Assembly: GCA_017940545.1 (NCBI GenBank)
Contig: JAGAYI010000021.1
Coordinates: 1 to 38,453, forward strand
DNA from: Prevotella sp.
Lineage (GTDB): Bacteria > Bacteroidota > Bacteroidia > Bacteroidales > Bacteroidaceae
Length of the DNA: 38,453 bases
Direction: 5' to 3'
Part shown: piece after piece, positions 31,756-38,453 of the stretch
How the letters are laid out: each line of letters starts with the position of its first letter
Numbering within the stretch: position 1 is the stretch's first letter
Translations under genes and position numbers: made by a program
Notes under the pieces: generated by a model
What the model was told of the DNA's origin: nothing
Seen by the model: the letters and a program-made list of their open reading frames with translations, nothing else
Database searches by the model: none

Positions 31756-32268
31756 GTGAACAGAAACAAAGCTCAGGAGAAACTACAGAAAAGCCAGGCG
31801 TATGCAAACCTGCAGCGCCTGGCCGACTGGATGGACCGCTTCTACGTGGATGCCATCGTGGGACTGGCCATGCCCTACGGCATCGGCGACCTGGCCATGG
31901 CCGTCTTCTCGCTGGTATATATCTACTTCTCGCTGGTCGTACTGCACAGCATCCCCTTGACGCTGGCCATCATCAACAACACGCTGCGCGACATTGCCAT
32001 CGGACTCATTCCGTTCTTCATAGGCGACATACTGGACTTCTTCCACAAGTCGAACCGCCAGAACATGACGCTCATTGAGGGATTCGTCAGCGGCGACCGC
32101 GCCACCATTCACGAGGTGAACGCCAAGGCCATACAGTCGGTGGTCATGGTCATGGTGCTCGTCATCATCATCGTCCTGCAGCTACGCATGTACTACTTAG
32201 TGGCTAACACCGTGCTCAACATCTTCAGCGGCATCGGTGACGCCCTGCTACAATTATTTACTGTATAA
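31756..32268 (+). CDS. DUF4112-family membrane protein
   Basis: A 170-residue protein starting at GTG 31756, preceded by AAGGAAAG, an unusually clear purine-rich ribosome site for this genome. It has the DUF4112 pattern LADWMDRFYVDAIVGLAMPYGIGDL near the N-terminus and IGLIPFFIGDILDFFHKSNRQN in the middle, with hydrophobic segments at about 40-65, 68-95 and 125-160. Function unknown. Its stop codon is directly followed by the ATG of the SulP gene with no gap, so they are coupled. Confidence 0.8.
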   Translation: MNRNKAQEKLQKSQAYANLQRLADWMDRFYVDAIVGLAMPYGIGDLAMAVFSLVYIYFSLVVLHSIPLTLAIINNTLRDIAIGLIPFFIGDILDFFHKSNRQNMTLIEGFVSGDRATIHEVNAKAIQSVVMVMVLVIIIVLQLRMYYLVANTVLNIFSGIGDALLQLFTV

Positions 32269-33969
32269 ATGAAAACATTTGACTTCAAGCCGCAACTGGC
32301 GGCAACCCTTCGCAACTACAACCGGCAGACGTTCATGAAAGACCTCATGGCGGGTGTCATAGTGGGCATTGTGGCCCTTCCGCTGGCTATTGCCTTCGGC
32401 ATAGCCTCGGGCGTGTCGCCCGAGAAAGGCATCATCACCGCCATCGTGGCCGGACTCATCATCAGCGTCTTCGGCGGCTCAAAGGTGCAGATAGGCGGCC
32501 CTACGGGTGCCTTTATCATCATTATCTACGGCATCATTCAGCAGTACGGCATGGAGGGCCTGACCATTGCCACGCTCATGGCAGGCGCTTTTCTGGTGCT
32601 GTTCGGCCTGCTGCACTTAGGCACCATCATCAAGTACATTCCCTACCCCATCATCGTGGGCTTCACCAGCGGTATAGCCGTCACCATCTTCACCACGCAG
32701 GTGAAGGACCTGCTGGGACTCACCATGGAGCATGTGCCGGCCGACTTCATTGAGAAGTGGATAGCCTATTTTCAGAAGATCGGCACCATAGACTGGTGGA
32801 GCGCCGCCATCGGCATAGGCAGCGTGGCGCTCATCGCCCTGTGGCCGCTCATTCCCATGGGCCGCATACGCACGCTGAAGGCGCTGCCGGGGTCGCTCAT
32901 CGCCATCATCGTCATGACCGTCGTGGCGATGCTGCTGAAGCAGTATGCCGGCGTGACAACCATCGAGACCATCGGCGACCGCTTCTCCATCAGCAACGTG
33001 CTGCCTGACGCACAGGTGCCGCAACTGACGTGGGAGACCATCAAGAGCCTCGTAGGGCCGGCAGTCACCATTGCCGTTCTGGGAGCCATTGAGTCGCTAC
33101 TGTCGGCAACGGTGGCCGACGGTGTGACGGGCGACCACCATAACTCGAACACCGAGCTCATTGCACAGGGACTGGCCAACCTGGCCACGCCCATCTTCGG
33201 CGGCATACCGGCAACAGGTGCCATTGCACGCACCATGACCAACATCAACAACGGCGGACGCACACCCATAGCAGGCATCATTCATGCCGCCGTGCTGCTG
33301 CTCATCTTCCTGTTCCTCATGCCGCTGGCACAGTATATTCCCATGGCCTGTCTGGCCGGCGTGCTCGTCGTGGTGAGCTACGGCATGTGCGGATGGCGCT
33401 CGTTCAAGGCTCTGCTGCGCAACCCGAAGAGCGACGTGACGGTGCTGCTGATGACCTTCCTGCTGACCATCATCTTCGACCTGACCATTGCCATCGAGGT
33501 GGGACTGATTGCCGCCTGCCTGCTCTTCATGCGACGCATGGCAGAAACAACGGAGGTGAAGGCCATACTGGACGAGATAGACCCCAACGAAGATGCCGAC
33601 ATACAGGCCGGCAACCTGGAGCACCTGACCATTCCCGAAGGTGTCGAGGTTTATGAAATCAACGGCCCTTACTTCTTCGGTGCCGGCAACCGCTTTGAAG
33701 ACCTCATGGCAGGTTTCGGCGACCGTCCCAAGGTGCGCATCATCCGCATGCGAAAGGTGCCGTTTGTCGATTCCACGGGCATACACAACCTGACCAACCT
33801 CTGCCTGATGAGCAAGAAGGAAAACATCGAGGTGGTGCTGTCGGGCGTCAACCCCAAGGTGGAAGCCGTGCTGAAGAAGGCCGGGTTCAACCAGCTGGTG
33901 GGCGAGGAGAACATCTGCAACCACATTAACCTGGCACTGGAACGCGCCAAAGAAATAGTCAACGCATGA
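32269..33969 (+). CDS. SulP-family anion transporter with STAS domain
   Basis: A 566-residue SLC26/SulP transporter. The N-terminal core has GVIVGIVALPLAIAFGIASG, FGGSKVQIGGPTGAF and the conserved GGIPATGAIARTMTN, in about 12-14 membrane segments up to residue 430. The C-terminal STAS domain (about 445-560) includes GPYFFGAGNRFEDL and VPFVDSTGIHNL. Members carry sulfate, bicarbonate or other anions; the substrate is not readable here. It lies between DUF4112 with zero spacing and a coiled-coil membrane protein with a four-base overlap (ATGA), a compact operon. Confidence 0.93.
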   Translation: MKTFDFKPQLAATLRNYNRQTFMKDLMAGVIVGIVALPLAIAFGIASGVSPEKGIITAIVAGLIISVFGGSKVQIGGPTGAFIIIIYGIIQQYGMEGLTIATLMAGAFLVLFGLLHLGTIIKYIPYPIIVGFTSGIAVTIFTTQVKDLLGLTMEHVPADFIEKWIAYFQKIGTIDWWSAAIGIGSVALIALWPLIPMGRIRTLKALPGSLIAIIVMTVVAMLLKQYAGVTTIETIGDRFSISNVLPDAQVPQLTWETIKSLVGPAVTIAVLGAIESLLSATVADGVTGDHHNSNTELIAQGLANLATPIFGGIPATGAIARTMTNINNGGRTPIAGIIHAAVLLLIFLFLMPLAQYIPMACLAGVLVVVSYGMCGWRSFKALLRNPKSDVTVLLMTFLLTIIFDLTIAIEVGLIAACLLFMRRMAETTEVKAILDEIDPNEDADIQAGNLEHLTIPEGVEVYEINGPYFFGAGNRFEDLMAGFGDRPKVRIIRMRKVPFVDSTGIHNLTNLCLMSKKENIEVVLSGVNPKVEAVLKKAGFNQLVGEENICNHINLALERAKEIVNA

Positions 33970-35525
33970 CCCGCAACGAGAAGAAATATGCCGCACGGTA
34001 TCTGGAAGCATGGAACCGCTACGGCAACAACCTGCCCAACGAGGAGTATGACCGGCTGAGCCTGCTGCGCCGACAATTAGGCATCAGGCTGGCACGCGCA
34101 CAGCAGGTGGAACGCGACATCGTCATAGAGGCGGCAGGAGGAACCACACTGCCCCTGCGCAAGACGCAGCTGCTGAAAGGCGACGAGGCCAGCATGCGCT
34201 ACGACCTGACGACGCTCTCGTCGCCACTCGCCACGACACCCTACGACCAGATGCTGAGCGAGGTGGCACAGTATGAGGCAACCATCGACGAGATACTCAG
34301 CGAGGTGAGCGACGTGTCTGAAAAGATGGAAACCATCAAGAAACAGCTCATCAGCGTCAGCGGCAGCCTCATCAAGGAGAGCATACGGCTGATGCGGCGC
34401 AAGCACTACCACAGCGGCAAGTCGAAGACGGGACTCATCGTCAGCGCATCGGGAGCAGCACTGGGACTGGCAGCCTATGTTTTCCAGTCGTACCGGCAGC
34501 GCATCATCGAGAAGAAACGCTCAGAAAAGCTCGACGAGCTGCTGCTGAAGAAAAAGGAGATTGCCGAGGTGCGCCTGGAAACCATACAGCAGCTGCGCGA
34601 CAGCTTCAAGCGTACCATCGTGCCGCGCATGGCACAGCTCTACGACAAAGAGTTCAGGCAGGAGATAGCCATCGACGACCCCATACGCCAGCAGAAGGTG
34701 GACTCCTTCAGGCGCGACTTCGTGCTGGCGGTCAAGACGCGATACCTGGAAGCCATACTCGACTACGTGGTGGCCGAGATGCAGTCGTGGCAGCAGTCGA
34801 AGCAGCACTCACAGCTGCCACGTCCCGACATCAACAAGACCATTGACGAGGAACTCATGACGTGGCCCAAGAAACTCGACATGACACGCGACGACGGCAG
34901 CGACTGGGACGACATGCTCAGCGACTACATCAGCCAGCCGCGAAAGGCATACCCCTACCCCATCTACCTCATGCTGAGCGACCCCTACATGCTGCGCACC
35001 TACGTGGGACTCGACATACAGTCGGCCAGCAACGCATCAGAGCCACTGCTGCAATTGGCATACAAGGAGGACGAACACCACATCAGGGTGACAACACCCG
35101 CACAGCAGACCGCGGCCGACGCACAGCAAGCCACAGCCGACGCACAGCAAGCCACAGCCGACGCACAACAGGCCAGCATTCCCGTGCAGCACATTCTGGA
35201 GCAGAACCCCTACTACCGCGACTGCGTGCGCATGCTCGACGACAGCCATGTGCCGTCGCCCAAGGGCTTCGGCTGGCGCGACGCACTGATAACCGCCCTC
35301 TACGTCATGGTACTCCTGGCATTAGCCTGCCTGATATGGCAGACCGACGGCCTGCTGTTCACCGTGCTCACCGTCATCTACTGCATCAGCGTGCCGTTCA
35401 CCGTGCTGCCCGTCACCGAGAACCTGCCCTACGTCAGGGAGGAGATTCGCTACGAGGAAATGCTGGAAGCCATCAAGCGGCGTGAAAGCGTGATAGCCAA
35501 AAAGTATAACAAGATAGTTATTTAA
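33966..35525 (+). CDS. Coiled-coil membrane protein of unknown function
   Basis: A 519-residue protein that I do not recognise. Residues 1-150 are helical and charged, with a coiled coil around 95-145 (VAQYEATIDEILSEVSDVSE). A Gly/Ala-rich hydrophobic segment lies at 156-173, then a long charged helical region with KKxRSEKLDELLLKKKEIAE. A tandem ADAQQAT linker lies at about 382-402, and two membrane helices near 439-458 and 463-480 precede a basic tail. The gene overlaps the SulP stop by four bases, so the products are probably made together. A scaffold or regulator of the transporter is an inference from coupling. Confidence 0.75.
   Translation: MTRNEKKYAARYLEAWNRYGNNLPNEEYDRLSLLRRQLGIRLARAQQVERDIVIEAAGGTTLPLRKTQLLKGDEASMRYDLTTLSSPLATTPYDQMLSEVAQYEATIDEILSEVSDVSEKMETIKKQLISVSGSLIKESIRLMRRKHYHSGKSKTGLIVSASGAALGLAAYVFQSYRQRIIEKKRSEKLDELLLKKKEIAEVRLETIQQLRDSFKRTIVPRMAQLYDKEFRQEIAIDDPIRQQKVDSFRRDFVLAVKTRYLEAILDYVVAEMQSWQQSKQHSQLPRPDINKTIDEELMTWPKKLDMTRDDGSDWDDMLSDYISQPRKAYPYPIYLMLSDPYMLRTYVGLDIQSASNASEPLLQLAYKEDEHHIRVTTPAQQTAADAQQATADAQQATADAQQASIPVQHILEQNPYYRDCVRMLDDSHVPSPKGFGWRDALITALYVMVLLALACLIWQTDGLLFTVLTVIYCISVPFTVLPVTENLPYVREEIRYEEMLEAIKRRESVIAKKYNKIVI
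35115..35177 (+). repeat. Three 21-bp tandem repeats in the coding frame
   Basis: Units at 35115, 35136 and 35157 begin GCCGACGCACA and encode ADAQQAT. The unit is a multiple of three, so copy number can change without a frameshift. Confidence 0.85.
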
Positions 35526-35553
35526 GTAAAGAGTGAACTATGAACTAAAAACT

Positions 35554-35952
35554 ATGGAAGAAATCAAGAAACCCACAGAAATCATCAAGATTGACCCTAT
35601 TCCCGAACTGACCACGGCAACAGAAGGACTGAACAACATCAACTCGCTGGCCGACAACATTCTGAACACCGTCAGCTCGTGGAAGCAGATGGAGCGCGAC
35701 ATGCACCAGATGGACGTGCAGTTCAATGCCTACCTGGCCAAACTCGATGCTGACCTGGAACAGTATAAAATCAGCGCCCCCATTGTCAGCAAGCAGCTGG
35801 ATCGCGTGAACGACCTCATGTCGCGCATCCTCGACAAGGTGGTCGATATGGATGTCAAGACGGAACTGGACATGCAAAATAAGAATCGAATGATGGACTC
35901 ACTCGATTCTTATATTGACAAAATGGCGGAGATGATGGTCAAGCTGCTGTAG
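35554..35952 (+). CDS. Small coiled-coil protein of the SulP operon
   Basis: The ATG at 35554 (MEEIKKPTEIIKIDPIPELT) gives 132 residues; an upstream GTG at 35533 would add seven residues encoded by heptad repeats (CTATGAA, CTAAAAA, CTATGGA). The protein is acidic and entirely helical in appearance, with hydrophobic heptads from about 30 to 130 (LNNINSLADNILNTVSSWKQ, LDRVNDLMSRILDKVVDMDV) and no membrane segment. It lies 28 bases after the coiled-coil membrane protein and is likely its partner. I do not recognise the family. A 6-bp hairpin (TAGTAG/CTACTA, 35950-35968) overlaps its stop. Confidence 0.7.
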   Translation: MEEIKKPTEIIKIDPIPELTTATEGLNNINSLADNILNTVSSWKQMERDMHQMDVQFNAYLAKLDADLEQYKISAPIVSKQLDRVNDLMSRILDKVVDMDVKTELDMQNKNRMMDSLDSYIDKMAEMMVKLL

Positions 35953-36013
35953 TAGCTCAAGACTACTATAAATGCACTTTTTGATCATACTGGTCTTGAC
36001 GCTGCAAGACTTA

Positions 36014-36313
36014 CTAATAATAGAATTGCTTAAAAAAGTGCTTGCTCTCTCGCCATGCGCCGTGCTCCCGCCACCTGATGATGTAAAGCTCACCGCGTCG
36101 GGGAGCCGGTATGCGCCGACCGTCGAGCGTATAGTACTCCGGCTGGCTGTCGGCAGGAGCATCGCCGTCCACCCGTTTGATGTCCGTGCCCACCGGCGGC
36201 GTGTCGCCGCCAAGGCTGCCACCGTTGTCTAACGAGTCAATGCCACTCTGGGCCAGCGACGGGGTGGAGCATAAGAACAGCACCAGCACTACTGCTTCTT
36301 TGATTGTTGCCAT
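36014..36313 (-). CDS. Short secreted protein made mostly of a C-terminal tail motif
   Basis: A 99-residue protein with a signal peptide (MATIKEAVVLVLFLCSTPSL, cleavage after AQ). A short linker follows: SGIDSLDNGGSLGGDTPPVG. Then comes EYYTLDGRRIPAPRRGELYI, the pattern of the C-terminal tails on exported Prevotella proteins (compare YDLSGRRV at the end of the 884-residue protein). There is almost nothing between signal peptide and tail. The last 20 residues are basic and aromatic, unlike a usual tail end. It may be the remnant of a longer gene or a small exported peptide. NGGSLGGD is shared with the peptide encoded at 38051-38278. Confidence 0.6.
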   Translation of the reverse strand: MATIKEAVVLVLFLCSTPSLAQSGIDSLDNGGSLGGDTPPVGTDIKRVDGDAPADSQPEYYTLDGRRIPAPRRGELYIIRWREHGAWRESKHFFKQFYY

Positions 36314-36330
36314 CTATGTTTTTTTTGCTG

Positions 36331-36401
36331 AGCCGTAATTGTTTTTCTGTCGCTGACGGGGCTTCAGTGCCCCGCCCTACGACAGAAAAACAATTACGGC
36401 T
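36331..36401. repeat. Perfect 22-bp inverted repeat with inner hairpin
   Basis: AGCCGTAATTGTTTTTCTGT plus CG (36331-36352) is repeated exactly in reverse complement at 36380-36401. The 27-base centre contains CGGGGC and GCCCCG around TTCAGT. It lies between two minus-strand genes and codes for nothing. No T tract follows in the right place for a standard terminator; a small mobile element or interspersed repeat is possible. Confidence 0.85.
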
Positions 36402-36451
36402 GTTTGCGTTCGTTCATTTTCGTTCGTTCACCTTTTTGGGGAGGTAAGTTC

Positions 36452-38005
36452 TCATTGGACGAGGACGGGCCGCACGGATTGACCGCCGCTACGGTTGGAG
36501 ATGTTGTCCGCTTTCACGCCGCTATCGTCGAAGCGCAGTCTCCACGCGCCGACCGGGTTGTCCGAGCCGAGCTCACTCGACCAGTAGCGGCCGCTCGACC
36601 CCTGGCCGCTCAGACTCGTACCGTAGCGGTAGCCCGCAGCGGGCAGGAAAAGCAGGATGTTGTCAGAAGCATCGTAGAAGGCAAGACCGGCTACACCAGT
36701 ACTGTTATAGCTCGATGTCCAACAGCAACGCTTGGTACGGGAAGACGAGCTATATGGGTATTGCGATACCAACTCCTGCCACTGGGCATGCGTCGGCATC
36801 TTCCATGCACTGCCCCAGTTGAAGGTGGCGGCATCGTCCTCGGGTTGTAGTACTGTATATGTACCGGAATCTCCAGAATTGTTATACTTGGTGAATCCGT
36901 AATTAGGAGATGCACTGCTGTTATATGTACCATACGCTGTCGTGTAGCCGGCCCAGTCGAAGGAACGGCCGTCGGAGGTGTCGCTGCCATAACCCGTCGT
37001 CTCGCCCCAAGCAAAGAAGAGACCATAGTCCTCAGGCTTGCTGGCACCGACGTTCATCTTCGCCCAAAGCGTACCGCTGGGAAGGCCAAGATCGACAACG
37101 TCGTCACGCAAAGTAAACTCATTGGGACCTGCGGTGTAGTATTTGTTCTCGGCTAAGGTGATGGCATTACCATCTCCGAGATTACCAATAGCAATCTGGC
37201 CTTGCTTGTCTCCACTGGTCATCGTCAACTTGGCTTTTATGCCGCTGCTGACGATGCCGGGAGGCAGGACCACATAGAGGACGGTACTGGCTGCATCGGT
37301 CAGGATAACATCTTTCAGGGTGATGGTACCATCCTCTGAACCAACCGTCAAATTACCCGTAGCTGGGTCGAGCGTGGCAGAGTTCTTCAGTCCGGTACCC
37401 CTGAGTACGATGTCACACTTGTCACCGTTGCTGGCTCCGTTCACCTGGATGGTCCACTTGATGAGCGACATCTTGTGGGTGAAGGTGAAGTTACGTGTGG
37501 CATAGGTAGATGTGGCATAGAACAACTCATAGTCAAAGGCTGACGCTGCCGTAGCACCCACTTGTGTCGCGAGGTTTGCCGTAACGTTGTTGCCATCCAC
37601 TTCAATGGCATCGTTTTCGTTGTCGATCACGGCATAGAGCGGGGTACTGCTTGTCGGCTCGCTCTGGCTGTTGAGACGACCGCTGAACTTGCCCGTCCCC
37701 GTACCGGCACCAGAAATCAGCCTGAAGCCATGCTCCGACAGATTTCCTGATTGAATGTCACCTGTCCAGATGGTCAGCTGGTCGCCATCCTCCCACTGGC
37801 TCTTCTTTGTCTCCGTGGGGTTTACTGCCACGCGTCGGCTGCCTTGGGCGCTGGCGTCGGCTCCGCCCGGCGTGCCGGCCTCCACGGTGATGTACTCGCT
37901 CCAGCCGTTCCCGGTCTGGGCGGTCTGCTGCTGCATCTCATCGCTGCTACAGGCTGTTGTGAGCAACGCGGCAGCAGAAAGAATCATCATTGTAATCTTT
38001 TTCAT
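36452..38005 (-). CDS. Fimbrillin-like lipoprotein with FISUMP domain
   Basis: The ATG at 38005 gives 517 residues with a lipoprotein signal (MKKITMMILSAAALLTTAC, Cys19); the TTG at 38029 is less likely. Residues about 20-300 resemble fimbrillin-like (Mfa-type) beta domains (WEDGDQLTIWTGDI, FTHKMSLIKWTIQVNG). The C-terminal 200 residues are a FISUMP/Fib_succ_major domain: VDLGLPSGTLWAKMNVGA, FFAWGETTGY, WKMPTHAQWQELV, LFLPAAGYRYG, GRYWSSE and GGQSVRPVLVQ. It is probably surface-exposed; adhesion is plausible but not shown. The small Gly-rich peptide gene lies 45 bases upstream and is likely co-transcribed. Confidence 0.85.
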   Translation of the reverse strand: MKKITMMILSAAALLTTACSSDEMQQQTAQTGNGWSEYITVEAGTPGGADASAQGSRRVAVNPTETKKSQWEDGDQLTIWTGDIQSGNLSEHGFRLISGAGTGTGKFSGRLNSQSEPTSSTPLYAVIDNENDAIEVDGNNVTANLATQVGATAASAFDYELFYATSTYATRNFTFTHKMSLIKWTIQVNGASNGDKCDIVLRGTGLKNSATLDPATGNLTVGSEDGTITLKDVILTDAASTVLYVVLPPGIVSSGIKAKLTMTSGDKQGQIAIGNLGDGNAITLAENKYYTAGPNEFTLRDDVVDLGLPSGTLWAKMNVGASKPEDYGLFFAWGETTGYGSDTSDGRSFDWAGYTTAYGTYNSSASPNYGFTKYNNSGDSGTYTVLQPEDDAATFNWGSAWKMPTHAQWQELVSQYPYSSSSRTKRCCWTSSYNSTGVAGLAFYDASDNILLFLPAAGYRYGTSLSGQGSSGRYWSSELGSDNPVGAWRLRFDDSGVKADNISNRSGGQSVRPVLVQ

Positions 38006-38050
38006 TTTTCTATGGTTGTTTGTTTTCAAATTTGTACTGTTTGTTACTCT

Positions 38051-38278
38051 CTAATTTCCTCCTGTGACGGTGGTGCCGAGGTTACCGCCCCATTCCATGT
38101 CTTCGATGCTGTTGTTGCCGGAGTCGCCGCCAAGGTCGCCACCATTGCCCATGTCCTCGAACGTACCCGTGCTGGTAGCAAGCAGGGAGATGTTGTCGTC
38201 AGACAGGTCAATAGTGCTGGCTGCCGGGCGCATGTAAGCCTTCCTGGGAGCTGTTCTTGTGCTGTTTGTCTTTTTCAT
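38051..38278 (-). CDS. Small Gly-rich peptide upstream of the FISUMP lipoprotein
   Basis: A 75-residue peptide without a standard signal peptide. A basic N-terminus (MKKTNSTRTAPRKAYMRPAA) leads to STIDLSDDNISLLATSTG, then a Gly/Asn/Asp tail with NGGDLGGD and WGGNLG. Short proteins of this style, with a basic start, a hydrophobic LLA-S-G step and a Gly-rich end, are frequent beside Prevotella and Bacteroides surface-lipoprotein genes, but I know of no function. The layout is like a leader-plus-core peptide, which is only an analogy. The ATG is followed by an uninterrupted frame; the gene may share its transcript with the lipoprotein gene 45 bases downstream. Confidence 0.6.
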   Translation of the reverse strand: MKKTNSTRTAPRKAYMRPAASTIDLSDDNISLLATSTGTFEDMGNGGDLGGDSGNNSIEDMEWGGNLGTTVTGGN

Positions 38279-38331
38279 TATCTTTTCTGTATTAATTAAT
38301 GATGTTGTCTGAATGAATAAGTAAGTGCTGC

Positions 38332-38402
38332 CCTATGCCCGACGGGGCATAGGCATACAAGTATAGCGCGGCAGATGCCAGCCATGCATCAGCCGCGCTA
38401 TG
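38332..38402 (-). promoter_or_regulatory. Two leader hairpins upstream of the peptide-lipoprotein operon
   Basis: Hairpin one: CCTATGCCC (38332-38340) with GGGCATAGG (38345-38353). Hairpin two: ATAGCGCGGC (38363-38372) with GCCGCGCTAT (38392-38401), containing an inner GATGC/GCATC pair. Both lie 54-124 bases before the start codon at 38278 and would be in the 5' leader of a minus-strand transcript. Confidence 0.5.
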
Positions 38403-38431
38403 CGCTCTGTTACAGATGTTTACGCTATGAT

Positions 38432-38453
38432 TGTGTGTGTGTGTGTGTGTGTG
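38432..38453. repeat. TG dinucleotide tract at the window edge
   Basis: At least eleven TG units run to the end of the window. It lies upstream of the minus-strand peptide operon. Its full length cannot be seen. Confidence 0.9.

Noticed and set aside
33097-34011. 304-residue minus-strand frame opposite SulP
   Set aside because: His/Gln-rich shadow of the transporter gene with no signal or motif.

Overview
The window looks like a chromosomal segment of a Bacteroidales bacterium, most like Prevotella or a close relative. The evidence is the repeated Bacteroidota promoter pattern (TTTG, about 20 bases, TAnnTTTG), the near absence of Shine-Dalgarno dependence, and families typical of the group: DUF4199, DUF6452-like, DUF6048-like, DUF4112, FISUMP lipoproteins, and short C-terminal tails of the YDLSGRR type. 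All gene calls come from reading translations and motifs by eye; no database search was made.

Layout. (1) 1-1630 is an AT-rich accessory strip abutting the 3' end of a tRNA-Ser(UGA) gene. It holds two small hypothetical genes and one gene broken by three single-base deletions, each in an A tract. (2) 1900-6510: mutS2, a PreA-like iron-sulfur pyrimidine reductase and a cupin lipoprotein. (3) 6510-7525: an apparently non-coding stretch with 18-bp and 22-bp phased repeats behind a strong promoter, and tRNA-Thr(UGU). (4) 7525-12020: DUF4199, glycosyltransferase 2, DUF6452-like, DUF6048-like, ApbE and Crp/Fnr, tightly packed. (5) 12144-16990: M3 peptidase, dCMP deaminase, S41 peptidase and 5-formyltetrahydrofolate cyclo-ligase, with overlapping ends. 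(6) 16993-20620: recF and DUF721 on the minus strand, divergent from TPR protein and ribH, then xthA. (7) 20749-25390: an Ala-rich lipoprotein, a DUF4353-like beta-helix lipoprotein, and a LytS/LytTR two-component pair whose kinase has a His-rich periplasmic loop. (8) 25529-30890: a large secreted Ig-like protein divergent from dsbD, separated by a second 22-bp phased repeat array. (9) 31029-35952: an outer-membrane barrel, then DUF4112, SulP transporter, a coiled-coil membrane protein and a small coiled-coil protein. (10) 36014-38453, minus strand: a short secreted peptide, a fimbrillin/FISUMP lipoprotein and a Gly-rich small peptide, preceded by leader hairpins and a TG microsatellite.

The most unusual content is repetitive rather than enzymatic. 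Two intergenic islands 21 kb apart carry tandem units that change sequence from block to block but keep a 22-bp phase and share a 13-bp core in opposite orientations. One lies downstream of a near-consensus promoter, so it may make a repeat RNA. Separately, inverted arrays of 7- or 8-base units sit between genes around a terminator, inside the dcp-like reading frame, and across the start of a lipoprotein gene, where they encode its signal-peptide core. A different palindromic element sits in frame inside mutS2. These resemble small interspersed elements tolerated inside proteins.
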